Origin: VRUE01 sp963745915
GTDB taxonomy: Bacteria > Actinomycetota > Thermoleophilia > Solirubrobacterales > 70-9
DNA: 64,000 bases
Direction of reading: 5' to 3'
NCBI GenBank assembly: GCA_963745915.1
Contig: CAVUZA010000002.1
Location: forward strand, 2,294,001-2,358,000
Below are positions 40,292-48,269 of this stretch, piece by piece (within the stretch, counting starts at the first letter, position 1; each line of letters begins with the position of its first letter). The notes under the pieces were generated by a model. That model saw only the letters and a program-made list of their open reading frames with translations, ran no database searches and was not told the origin of the DNA. A program made the position numbers and the translations under genes.

Positions 40292-41563
40292 GCCGCCACC
40301 AGGTCTTCGCTGATCGGGCCGACCGCGCGGCGGAAGCAGCCCTCGTCGCGGCCGACGCAGGCGAGCGAGAGCCGCTCGGGGGCGTAGAGCTCGGCCGCCA
40401 GCTCGCTCAGGTCGGCGACGGTGACCGCGTCGACCCGGGCCAGCATCTGGTCGAGGCTGAGGATCGGCAGGTCGAAGAGGGTCGCTCGCGAGAATCCGCG
40501 TCATCCGCGCCGCGGTCGACTCCGAGGTCAGCACCAGGCGGCCCTTGACGCTCTCCTTGGCCCGCGCCAGCTCCTCGGCGGAGACCGGCTCGGAGCGCAG
40601 GCGGCCGAGCTCGGCGCCGATCACCGCGCAGGCCTGCTCGACGTTGTCCTCGCGGGTGCCGACGTAGCCGGCGACCAGGCCGGAGTCGGAGTACTGCTCG
40701 CTGTAGGTGCCGACCGAGTAGGCCAGGCCGCGCTTCTCGCGCACCTCGCGGAAGAGCCGCGAGGAGCTGGAGCCGCCGAAGATCGAGTCGAGCACGGCGA
40801 GCGCGTAGCGGCGCTCGTCGGCGCGGTCGATGCCCGGCGCGCCGAAGCAGATGTGGTACTGCTCGGTGTCCTTGGGGTAGAAGCGCAGGCGGGCGACCGC
40901 CTCGGCCGCTTCCGGGCTGGGCGCCGGCGCGGCGCCGGCCTCGGGGCGGACCAGCTGCTCGGCCAGGGCGGTGACCCGCTCGTGCTCGACGTTGCCGGCG
41001 GCGCCGACGACGAGGCTCTCGGCGGCGTAGCGGGCGTCGCGGTAGGCGGCGATCTCGGGCACCGGGATCGAGGCGATCACCTCGGCCTCGCCCAGCACCG
41101 GGCGGGCCAGCGGGTGCTCGCCGAAGACCGCTTCGGCGAGCACGTCGTGGACGCGGTCCTGCGGTTCGTCCTCGTACATCGCGATCTCCTCGAGCACCAC
41201 CTGGCGCTCGGAGTCGACCTCGGGGTAGGTCGGGGCGAGCAACATCTCGGCCAGCAGGTCGAAGACCTCCTCGACGTGCTCGTCGAGGAAGCGGGCGTGG
41301 ATGTGGGTCGTCTCCTTGCCGGTCGCTGCGTTGACCGAGGCGCCGAGGCCGTCGAGCCGCTCGGAGATCTCGATCGCCGAGTAGCGCGCCGTGCCCTTGA
41401 ACAGCAGGTGCTCGAGGAAGTGCGAGACCCCGGCCTGGGCCGGGGTCTCGTTGCGCGAGCCGGTGCGCACCCAGAGCCCGAGCGCCACGGACCGCACCGC
41501 GGGAACCCCCTCGGTGACGACCCGGACGCCCGAGCTCAGCGTTTGCAGCCTCGGCTCGCTCAA
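40288..41563 (-). CDS. M16-family zinc metallopeptidase, frameshifted
   Basis: A pitrilysin-like protease of the mitochondrial processing peptidase type. The inverted zinc motif is VSHFLEHLLFKGT, with the distal glutamate in VLEEIAMYEDEPQD, and the C-terminal FGGSSSSRLFREVREKRGLAYSV matches the family. The frame breaks near 40483, after MTRIL; the rest (LFDLPILSLDQMLARVDAV...) to the stop at 40288 is in another frame. The gene lies between pnp and dapB, its usual place. The frameshift is probably an assembly error. Confidence 0.85.
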
Positions 41564-41566
41564 TGC

Positions 41567-43801
41567 CTAGTTGCGACGCTCGCGTTCGCGCCGCGGACGC
41601 CGCTCGCGCCCGCCACGACCGCCGCGGTCGCCGCCGTTGCGCCGCGGGCCGCCGTCGCCGGAGCCGACCGAGGCCAGCTCCTCCGGGCTCTTGCCGGCGA
41701 CCGAGGGGTCGTCGGAGAGCCGCAGGCCGATGCGACCGCGCTCGCGGTCGACCTCGACCACGGTGACGTCGATCTGGTCGCCGGAGCTGAGCACGTCGTC
41801 GACCGAGTCGACCCTCTCCCCCGGCTTCACGTTGGAGATGTGCAGCAGGCCGTCGGTGCCCTTGACCAGCTCGACGAAGGCGCCGAAGGTGGTCGTCTTG
41901 ACGACCTTCGCCCCCTCGTAGCGGTCGCCGACCTCGGCCTCCTTGGTCATCGACTCGATCCGCGCCACGCAGGCTTCGACCTGCGAGCCGGTCGGCGCGT
42001 AGATCCGCACCGTGCCGTCGTCTTCGACGTCGATCTCGGCTTCGAACTCCTCGCAGAGGGCGCGGATCGTTTCCCCGCCTTTGCCGATCACGGCGCCGAT
42101 CTTCTCCGGGTCGATCTTGATCGATTCGATCCGCGGCGCGTGCTGGGAGAGCTGCTCGCGCGGGCCCTCGACGGCCTCCGCCATCTTGCCGAGGATGAAC
42201 TGGCGCCCCTCGTTGGCCTGGGCGAGCGCGTCGCGCAGGATGTCGAAGGTGACGCCGGTGATCTTGATGTCCATCTGCAGGGCGGTGATCCCGTCCGCGG
42301 TGCCGGCGACCTTGAAGTCCATGTCGCCGAGGTGGTCCTCGACGCCGGCGATGTCGGTGAGGACGATGTAGTCGTCGCCCTCCTTGATCAGGCCCATGGC
42401 GACGCCGGCGACCGGCGCGGAGACCGGCACGCCCGCGGCCTGCAGCGCCATCGAGGAGGCGCAGACCGAGCCCATCGAGGAGGAGCCGTTGGACTCGAGC
42501 GTCTCGGAGACGACCCGGATCACGTAGGGGAAGTCCTCTTCGCTGGGGATCGAGGGCGCCAGGGCGCGCTCGGCGAGCGCCCCGTGGCCGATGTCACGGC
42601 GCTTGGGGCCGCGCATGAAGCCCGCCTCCCCGACCGAGAAGGGCGGGAAGTTGTAGTGGTGCCAGAAGCGCTTCGTCGTCGCCAGCCCGAGCGTGTCGAG
42701 GCGCATGTCCATGCGCGTCGTGCCGAGCGCGACGTTGGAGAGGATCTGGGTCTCGCCGCGGGTGAAGAGCGCCGAGCCGTGCACGCGCGGGGAGATGTCG
42801 ACCTCGGTCTCGATCGGCCGGATCTCGTCCTGGGCGCGGCCGTCGGGGCGCTTCTTGTCGACCGCGATCGCCTTGCGGATCGTGTCCTTCTCGATCGCGT
42901 CGAAGGCGGAGCCGACCTCGGCCTTGCGCTCGTCCTCGCCATCCTCGCCCTCGGGGGCGTACTTGGCGACGACCTCCTCCTTGACCTCGTCGATCGCCTC
43001 GTAGCGCTCGAGCTTGCCCTCGGTGGCGATCGCGTCGACCAGGGCCTGGCCGTGCGAGTCGCGGATTTCGGCGAGCAGGCCCTCGTCGATCTTCGGCGCC
43101 TCGACCTCGAGCTTCTCCTTGCCGGCCTTGTCGGCGAGCTCCTGCATCGCCGCGCAGAGCTTCTTGATCTCGGCGTGGGCGATGTCGAGCGCGTCGAGGA
43201 TCTCGGCCTCGGTGACGCCGTCGGCGCCGGCCTCGACCATCAGGATCGCCTCGTCGGTGCCGGCCACGATCAGGTCGAGCTCGAGCTCCTCGAGCCGCTC
43301 CTCGGGCGGGTTGACGACGAAGTCGCCCTCGAGCTTGCCAACCCGGACGGCGCCGACGTGGGCGGCGACGGGGACCGGCGAGATCGCCAGCGCCGCGGAG
43401 GCGCCGTTCATGGCGAGGATGTCGTAGGGGTGGACGTGGTCCACGGAAAGCGGGGTTGCGACCAGCTGCGTCTCGAAGTGCCAGCCCTTGGGGAAGAGCG
43501 GGCGGATCGGCCGGTCGATCATGCGCGCGGTCAGCGTCGCCTTCTCGCCCGAGCGACCCTCGCGGCGGAAGAAGGAGCCGGGGATCTTGCCCGCGGCGTA
43601 CATCCGCTCCTCGACGTCGACGGTGAGCGGCAGGAAGTCCACGTCGCGCAGGTTGCCCATTGTCGCGGTGCAGAGGACCATCGTGTCGCCGGACTGGACG
43701 ACCACGGCGCCACTCGCCTGACGGGCAAGCTTGCCCGTCTCGAAGGAGATCTGGCTGTCGCCGATTTCCGCCGAGACGCGGCTTACATCGAACATGCTCA
43801 T
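41567..43801 (-). CDS. pnp: polyribonucleotide nucleotidyltransferase
   Basis: A 744-residue phosphorolytic 3'-5' exoribonuclease. Two RNase PH domains flank a helical domain; the second carries SIPSEEDFPYVIRVVSE, GSVCASSMALQAAGVP and VAGVAMGL. KH (IGAVIGKGGETIRAL) and S1 (GAKVVKTTTFGAFVEL) RNA-binding domains follow, and the C-terminus is an Arg/Gly-rich tail (RRNGGDRGGRGGRERRPRR) that may bind RNA or partners. ATG 43801. The M16 gene follows after three bases. Confidence 0.96.
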   Translation of the reverse strand: MSMFDVSRVSAEIGDSQISFETGKLARQASGAVVVQSGDTMVLCTATMGNLRDVDFLPLTVDVEERMYAAGKIPGSFFRREGRSGEKATLTARMIDRPIRPLFPKGWHFETQLVATPLSVDHVHPYDILAMNGASAALAISPVPVAAHVGAVRVGKLEGDFVVNPPEERLEELELDLIVAGTDEAILMVEAGADGVTEAEILDALDIAHAEIKKLCAAMQELADKAGKEKLEVEAPKIDEGLLAEIRDSHGQALVDAIATEGKLERYEAIDEVKEEVVAKYAPEGEDGEDERKAEVGSAFDAIEKDTIRKAIAVDKKRPDGRAQDEIRPIETEVDISPRVHGSALFTRGETQILSNVALGTTRMDMRLDTLGLATTKRFWHHYNFPPFSVGEAGFMRGPKRRDIGHGALAERALAPSIPSEEDFPYVIRVVSETLESNGSSSMGSVCASSMALQAAGVPVSAPVAGVAMGLIKEGDDYIVLTDIAGVEDHLGDMDFKVAGTADGITALQMDIKITGVTFDILRDALAQANEGRQFILGKMAEAVEGPREQLSQHAPRIESIKIDPEKIGAVIGKGGETIRALCEEFEAEIDVEDDGTVRIYAPTGSQVEACVARIESMTKEAEVGDRYEGAKVVKTTTFGAFVELVKGTDGLLHISNVKPGERVDSVDDVLSSGDQIDVTVVEVDRERGRIGLRLSDDPSVAGKSPEELASVGSGDGGPRRNGGDRGGRGGRERRPRRERERRN

Positions 43802-43877
43802 TTGGTTTTTCTACCTCCGGCCGCCCGGATTGGCGACCATATGCGTTCAGAACTCTCGTTCTCTGTCGCACAAGAGA

Positions 43878-44324
43878 CTACATGGGAAAGAGCGCCGGGG
43901 TCTCGGTGACGCCGGCCCGGATGCCGGACTCGAAGTCGCGCCGCACGCGGGCGGCGAGCGCCTCCGAGCGGCGGTCGGCGTCGAAGCGGGCGAGGTCGAG
44001 GCCGAGCTCCTCGGCGCGGCGCCAGAGGTGCGGGTCGTCGACGTGGCCGCGGTCGGCGTAGAGCGAGTCGACCATGGCGAAGAAGGCGCCCTGGCGGCCG
44101 GCCGCCTCGGCCGCGGCGTGCAGGGCCGGGGCGCGCGGGTGCTTGCTGGCGACCGGGAAGTGGCGCAAGACGACGGTCGCCGGCCGGGCCGAGATCTCGC
44201 GCCAGGCGGCGGCGCAGTGCGGGCAGGCGAGGTCGGCATAGACGACCAGCAACGGCCCCTCGCCGCGGCGGTGGTCCTCCGGCCCGGCCGGGGGCACCGC
44301 GGCGCTGGTCAGGTCAGGCGGCAC
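43878..44324 (-). CDS. DsbA-like thiol oxidoreductase
   Basis: A 148-residue thioredoxin-fold protein. The active site is ADLACPHCAAAW (CPHC), and the cis-proline loop is GVTETPALF near the end. No signal peptide is seen, so it may be cytoplasmic, like FrnE/DSBA-type proteins. It overlaps the peroxiredoxin gene by 11 bases, so the two probably form a thiol-redox pair next to rpsO. The protein ends shortly after the cis-proline strand, making it slightly short for the family. Confidence 0.75.
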   Translation of the reverse strand: MPPDLTSAAVPPAGPEDHRRGEGPLLVVYADLACPHCAAAWREISARPATVVLRHFPVASKHPRAPALHAAAEAAGRQGAFFAMVDSLYADRGHVDDPHLWRRAEELGLDLARFDADRRSEALAARVRRDFESGIRAGVTETPALFPM

Positions 44325-44772
44325 CGTCGAGCGCGTCGAAGATCAGGTTGGCGCCGGGGATCTCCAGCGGCGAGCTGGGCTCGTGCACCCACTCGACGAC
44401 CCCCTGCTCGTCGACGAGGACGAGGGAGCGGTTGGCGTGGCCGCGCTTCTCGACGTAGGCGCCGTAGGCGCGGGCGACCTCGCCCTTGGGCTCGAAGTCG
44501 GAGAGCAGCGGCGTGTCGATCCCGAGCCTCTCCTGAAACGCCTGGTGGGCGAAGACGCCGTCGACGCTGATTCCGACCATGGTCACGCCCTTGGCCTCGA
44601 TCTCGGGCTTGACCTCCTGGTAGATCGAGAGCTGGTCGGCGCAGACGGGGCTGAAGTCGGCCGGGTAGAAGACGAGCAGCACCTTGCGGCCGCGAAAGTC
44701 GCTGAGCGAGACCTTCTCGCCGTCCTGGTCGCGCAGTGTGAAATCGGGTGCCGGCTCCCCGGCTGCGATCAT
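44314..44772 (-). CDS. AhpC/TSA-family peroxiredoxin
   Basis: A 152-residue peroxiredoxin with peroxidatic cysteine in VFYPADFSPVCADQL; the other cysteines expected for a 2-Cys mechanism are absent, so it is probably 1-Cys or uses an external thiol. The adjoining DsbA-like protein could be that reductant. The start overlaps the rpsO stop as ATGA. It is distinct from the Bcp-type enzyme at 1442. Confidence 0.88.
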   Translation of the reverse strand: MIAAGEPAPDFTLRDQDGEKVSLSDFRGRKVLLVFYPADFSPVCADQLSIYQEVKPEIEAKGVTMVGISVDGVFAHQAFQERLGIDTPLLSDFEPKGEVARAYGAYVEKRGHANRSLVLVDEQGVVEWVHEPSSPLEIPGANLIFDALDGAA

Positions 44773-45038
44773 CGCCGCAGGCCGAGCTCGCCGACCAGGG
44801 AGCGGTAGCGCTCCAGGTCGTGGCGCTCCAGGTAGCGCAGCATGCGGCGGCGCTTGCCGACCAGCATCAGCAGGCCGCGGCGCGAGTGGTGGTCCTTGGC
44901 GTGGGTGCGGAGGTGCTCGGTGAGCTCGTTGATCCGCTCGGTGAGTAGCGCGATCTGGACCTCGGCCGACCCGGTGTCCCCGTCGGCGCGGCCGTACTTG
45001 CCGATCAGCTCGCTCTTCTTCTCCTTGGCCAGGCTCAT
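44769..45038 (-). CDS. rpsO: 30S ribosomal protein S15
   Basis: An 89-residue S15 with the typical DTGSAEVQIALLTERINELTEHL and HHSRRGLLMLVGKRRRMLRYL segments. It binds 16S rRNA early in 30S assembly. ATG 45038 follows a T-run with no spacer, and the likely Shine-Dalgarno GGAAG lies inside overlapping hairpins, suggesting translational autocontrol. It is followed by peroxiredoxin and DsbA-like genes rather than directly by pnp. Confidence 0.96.
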   Translation of the reverse strand: MSLAKEKKSELIGKYGRADGDTGSAEVQIALLTERINELTEHLRTHAKDHHSRRGLLMLVGKRRRMLRYLERHDLERYRSLVGELGLRR

Positions 45039-45064
45039 AAAAACGCCGCACTTCCGGCGGAAGT
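45039..45064 (-). promoter_or_regulatory. rpsO: mutually exclusive hairpins before rpsO
   Basis: On the minus strand ACTTCCG-C-CGGAAGT (45064-45050) overlaps CGCCG-GAAGTG-CGGCG (45059-45044) followed by TTTTT (45043-45039) and then the start codon. The second hairpin looks like an intrinsic terminator; the first would prevent it. The GGAAG Shine-Dalgarno is inside both. This is a plausible S15-sensing or attenuation leader. Confidence 0.5.
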
Positions 45065-45101
45065 CACGGCCGCTGCAAGCTAGCACAGAGCCTTGGGCGA
45101 C

Positions 45102-45220
45102 GGAGGAGGTCGGGGTACTCCCGCTCACTCGCAACTCGTCGATGGAGACGCTGGGGCTGGCGCCGCAAGCTCAATTCTCCTCCCGCGCAAAACGTTCGCG
45201 GAAGCACCCCGACCTCCTCC
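45102..45220 (-). repeat. structured repeat element, copy 1
   Basis: Read on the minus strand: 22-bp arm (45220-45199), box A starting CGAACGTTTTGCGCGGGAGG (45198-45178), a 36-nt variable loop, box B CGACGAGTTGCGAGTGAG (45141-45124), and the complementary arm (45123-45102). The arms pair perfectly except for one G-U and one U-G pair in this orientation. It lies between ribF and rpsO, in the same direction as both. No protein frame connects the boxes consistently between copies. Confidence 0.85.
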
Positions 45221-45245
45221 CGGTGGTCAAGACCCCGTTTCGCGA

Positions 45246-45363
45246 GCAGGGGAGCCGGTGTCCCCCCGAACGTTTTGCGCGGGAGGAGCGACACGCAAGA
45301 GGCGTCAGCTCACCAGCTTTCCAACGACGAGTTGCGAGTGAGGGGGGATACCGGCTCCCCTGC
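45246..45363 (+). repeat. structured repeat element, copy 2
   Basis: Read on the plus strand: 21-bp arm (45246-45266, GCAGGGGAGCCGG...), box A (45267-45287), a variable middle of 37 nt, box B (45325-45342) and the complementary arm (45343-45363), with one G-U pair. Boxes A and B are identical to copy 1, while the arm sequence differs. It is in the opposite orientation to copy 1, 26 bases away, and ends three bases before the ribF stop codon. Confidence 0.85.
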
Positions 45364-45366
45364 TCC

Positions 45367-46260
45367 TCAGCTGGAAGGCTGGAACGCCGCGCAGACCTTC
45401 TTGGCGTCCTCGACGTCCTCGCGCATCTGGGCGATCAGCTCCTCTACGCCGGCGAAGCGCTTCTCGCCGCGCAGGCGCTCGACGAAGGCGACGCGGAGGG
45501 TGGTGCCGTAGAGGTCCTGCTCGTGGTCGATCAGGTAGGCCTCGATCAGGACGCCGCGGCCGCTCTCGAAGGTGGGGCGCACGCCGACGTTGACCGCCGC
45601 CGGGACGCCGTTGGCGAAGGCGGCGTAGACGCCGTGGCCGGGGATCGCGAGGCGGTCGTCGGGGATCAGGTTGGCGGTCGGGAAGCCGAGCTCGCGGCCG
45701 CGCTGGTCGCCGGGGACGACCTCGCCCTCGACCATGAACGGGGCGCCGAGGCAGTGGCGGGCGCCCTCCATGTCGCCGGCCGCGACCAGCGCCCGGATCC
45801 GGGTCGAGGAGACGGTCTCGCCGTCGACCTCGACCAGGGGCACGACCCGGGTCTCGAACTCCGGGTGGGCGGCCAGCATCGCCGGGTCGCCCTTGGCCTT
45901 GGCGCCGAAGCGGAAGTTCTCGCCGACCGAGACCCGCTGCGCCGCCAGGCGCTCGACCAGCACCCCCTCGACGAACTGCTCGGCGCTGCGCTTGGCGAAC
46001 TCCTCGTCGAAGGGGATGACGACCAGCTCGCGCACGCCGAGCCCCTCGATCACGTCGCGCTTGACCCCGAAGGGCATGATCAGCTTCGGCAGCGCCGCCG
46101 GGTGCAGCACCTCGAGCGGGTGCGGGTCGAAGGTGAGCACCGTGTCCGCCCCCTCGATCACCGCCTGGTGGCCCCTGTGGACCCCGTCGAAGGTGCCGAT
46201 CGCGACCTGCCGCGGACGCGGCACCGCGTCGGGCAGCGAGGTGACCTCGAGCCGCGCCAT
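45367..46260 (-). CDS. ribF: bifunctional riboflavin kinase/FAD synthetase
   Basis: A 297-residue RibF that phosphorylates riboflavin and adenylylates FMN. The N-terminal nucleotidyltransferase domain has IGTFDGVHRGH and the STRIR motif after GETVSSTRIR. The C-terminal flavokinase domain has GRELGFPTANL and the catalytic glutamate in VLIEAYLIDHEQDLYG. ATG 46260 shares one base with the truB stop. The start of the N-terminal domain is slightly short (no long helical lead). Confidence 0.94.
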   Translation of the reverse strand: MARLEVTSLPDAVPRPRQVAIGTFDGVHRGHQAVIEGADTVLTFDPHPLEVLHPAALPKLIMPFGVKRDVIEGLGVRELVVIPFDEEFAKRSAEQFVEGVLVERLAAQRVSVGENFRFGAKAKGDPAMLAAHPEFETRVVPLVEVDGETVSSTRIRALVAAGDMEGARHCLGAPFMVEGEVVPGDQRGRELGFPTANLIPDDRLAIPGHGVYAAFANGVPAAVNVGVRPTFESGRGVLIEAYLIDHEQDLYGTTLRVAFVERLRGEKRFAGVEELIAQMREDVEDAKKVCAAFQPSS

Positions 46261-46910
46261 CAGCGCAGGGCCTCGGCGGCGGCGGGGATCAGGGCGGCGG
46301 CCTCGTCGAGGGCGAGCTCGCGGCCGGCTTCCTCGATCCGGAAGGGGCCGATCGCGGTGCGGCGCAGGCTCTCGCAGTAGGCGTCGCCGAGGGTCTCGAT
46401 CAGGGTGCGGACGTAGGTCCCCGCCGAGCACTCGATCTCGTATTCGGCGCTGGCCGCGTCGTGGGCGAGCAGCTCGGCGCGGTAGACGTCGACGTCGCGC
46501 GGCGGGGTCGGCACCGTCTCGCCGCGCTGCGCCTTGCGGTAGAGGCGCTCGCCGCCTACCCGCACCGCCGAGGTCATCGGCACCCGCTGGCGCACCCTGC
46601 CGGTCGGCAGCGCCAGCGAGGCGGGCACGGCGCCGGTCTCGGTCAGCTCGCCGTCGGGGTCGCCGCTGCTCGAGCGCCAGCCGAGCCGGGCGCGGGCGAC
46701 GTAGGTCTTGGGCAGCTCGACCAGGAAGCGCTGCAGGCGGGTGGCGCCGTCGATCAGGACCAGCAGCAGGCCGGTGGCGAAGGGGTCGAGGGTGCCGGCG
46801 TGGCCGGCCTTGCAGACGCGCTCGCGGCGCACCCCGGCGACGACGTCGTGGGAGGTGACGCCGGCCGGCTTGTCGCAGAGCAGCACCGTGCCCTCGCCCG
46901 CGCCGGCCAC
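46260..46910 (-). CDS. truB: tRNA pseudouridine(55) synthase, short form
   Basis: A 216-residue TruB. The catalytic aspartate lies in GHAGTLDPFATGLL, with KPAGVTSHDVV at the N-terminus and the ECSAGTYVRTLIETLG motif. It modifies U55 of the T-loop in nearly all tRNAs. It ends soon after the core domain, so the C-terminal PUA domain present in longer TruB proteins is missing. It lies between nrnA and ribF, the usual order. Confidence 0.94.
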   Translation of the reverse strand: MAGAGEGTVLLCDKPAGVTSHDVVAGVRRERVCKAGHAGTLDPFATGLLLVLIDGATRLQRFLVELPKTYVARARLGWRSSSGDPDGELTETGAVPASLALPTGRVRQRVPMTSAVRVGGERLYRKAQRGETVPTPPRDVDVYRAELLAHDAASAEYEIECSAGTYVRTLIETLGDAYCESLRRTAIGPFRIEEAGRELALDEAAALIPAAAEALR

Positions 46911-46912
46911 CC

Positions 46913-47917
46913 TCAGTCCCCGAGCTGGGAGGTGACCTCGCCGCAGAGGAAGCTGACCAGCTGCTCGAGCTCGAGGTCGGTGGAGAAGCCGGCGGCGCGC
47001 TTGTGCCCCCCTCCCCCGTGCTGGCGGGCGATCGCCGAGACGTCGATCTCGCCGCCGCTGGAGCGCAGGCTGACCTTGCGAGCGGCGCGGCCGCGGTCGC
47101 CGAGGTCGCGCACCATCGCCGCCACCTTGGCGCCCTCGACCGAGCGCAGGTGGTCGATGATCCCCTCGGTCATCTCCTCGCCGGCGCCGCTCGCCGCGTA
47201 GTCGGCCTCGGTGATGTAGCCGACCACGAGGCGGTCGCCGCAGAAGCGCTGGATGCCCTCCAGGGCCCGCGCCAGCAGCCGCAGCTTCTCGATCGGCACG
47301 TGCTCGTAGAGGCGCCGGTAGGTGTCGTCGACCTCGACCCCGGCGTCGATCAGCTCGGCCGCGATCCGGTGGGTGCGCGCGTTGGCGTTCTCGTACATGA
47401 ACTTGCCCGTGTCGGTGACCAGGCCGACGTAGAGCGCCGCGGCCATCTCCGGGCTGAGCTCGACCCCGAGCGCGGCGGCCAGCTCGTAGACGATCTCGGC
47501 CGTGCTCGAGGCGGCGGTGTCGACCAGGTTGAGGTCGCCGAAGAGGGTGTTGTCGTGGTGGTGGTCGACGTTGATGCGGAAGTTGTCGCCGGCGGTGAGG
47601 AACTCGACCGGCATGCGGTCGACGTTGCCGCAGTCGAGGAAGACGACCGTGCGGTCGGCCATGTCGGCCGGCTCCTCGTGGAAGACCTCCTCCAGGGGCA
47701 GGAAGCGGTACTCGACCGGCAGCGGGAACTCCTTCGCCGCCATGAACATCACCGAGTCCTTGCCGAGCCGGGTGAGCAGGTGGTGCATGCCGAGCAGCGA
47801 GCCGAGCGCGTCGCCGTCGGGGCCCTCGTGGGCGGTGAGCAGGAAGCGGTCGCGGGCGCGCAGCTCGGCCGCCACGTCCTCGACACTGCCTCTGGTCGCC
47901 ACCCCGCCCGCCTTCAT
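46913..47917 (-). CDS. nrnA: DHH/DHHA1 phosphoesterase, nanoRNase/pAp phosphatase
   Basis: A 334-residue DHH-family phosphoesterase degrading oligoribonucleotides and pAp. Metal-binding motifs are TAHEGPDGDALGSLLG, FLDCGNVDR, and NVDHHHDNTLFGD; the C-terminal DHHA1 domain ends with GGGGHKRAAGF. It overlaps rbfA by four bases, a typical actinobacterial arrangement. A conserved histidine/aspartate set is complete, so it should be active. Confidence 0.93.
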   Translation of the reverse strand: MKAGGVATRGSVEDVAAELRARDRFLLTAHEGPDGDALGSLLGMHHLLTRLGKDSVMFMAAKEFPLPVEYRFLPLEEVFHEEPADMADRTVVFLDCGNVDRMPVEFLTAGDNFRINVDHHHDNTLFGDLNLVDTAASSTAEIVYELAAALGVELSPEMAAALYVGLVTDTGKFMYENANARTHRIAAELIDAGVEVDDTYRRLYEHVPIEKLRLLARALEGIQRFCGDRLVVGYITEADYAASGAGEEMTEGIIDHLRSVEGAKVAAMVRDLGDRGRAARKVSLRSSGGEIDVSAIARQHGGGGHKRAAGFSTDLELEQLVSFLCGEVTSQLGD

Positions 47918-48261
47918 CGTCCCTCCTCGTCGCCGTCCTCGAGCAACTCCGATATTCGCATGCCCTGCTCGACCGTGGCGTCGTAGCGGAAGCTGAGCGT
48001 CGGCGTGCGCTTCATCCGCGTCTCGGCGGCGATCTTCGATTGCAGCACGCCGTGCGAGGAGCGCAGCCCGGCCAGGGTCGCCTCGCGCTCCTCCTCGGAG
48101 CCGAGCACGCTGACGTGCACCTTGGCGGCGCGCAGGTCGGGGCTGGTTTCGACGGAGGTCACGGTGACGAAGCCGATGCGGGGGTCGGCCAACTCGGCGA
48201 TCGCCGCGCCGATCACCTCGCGCAGCACCTCGTTGATGCGGCGCATGCGAGGGGCGGCCAT
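47914..48261 (-). CDS. rbfA: 30S ribosome-binding factor A
   Basis: A 115-residue RbfA with one KH-like domain: RINEVLREVIGAAIAELADPRIGFVTVTSVETSPDL (landmarks INEVLREVI, DPRIGFVTVT) and VHVSVLGSEEE, ending with an acidic tail. It acts in 16S 5'-end maturation. ATG 48261 was chosen; it starts nine bases after the infB stop. nrnA overlaps it downstream. Confidence 0.93.
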   Translation of the reverse strand: MAAPRMRRINEVLREVIGAAIAELADPRIGFVTVTSVETSPDLRAAKVHVSVLGSEEEREATLAGLRSSHGVLQSKIAAETRMKRTPTLSFRYDATVEQGMRISELLEDGDEEGR

Positions 48262-48269
48262 CCTACTCC

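Noticed and set aside
40421..43909. Very long plus-strand open frame opposite pnp and the M16 gene
   Set aside because: It mirrors clear minus-strand genes (pnp motifs throughout) and encodes low-complexity Ala/Arg/Asp sequence; it is a GC-driven shadow.
45246..45363. Peptide reading PERFAREE...RRVASE across the repeat elements
   Set aside because: Boxes A and B are in the same frame in two copies but in different frames in the copy at 45102, so coding conservation does not explain the repeat.
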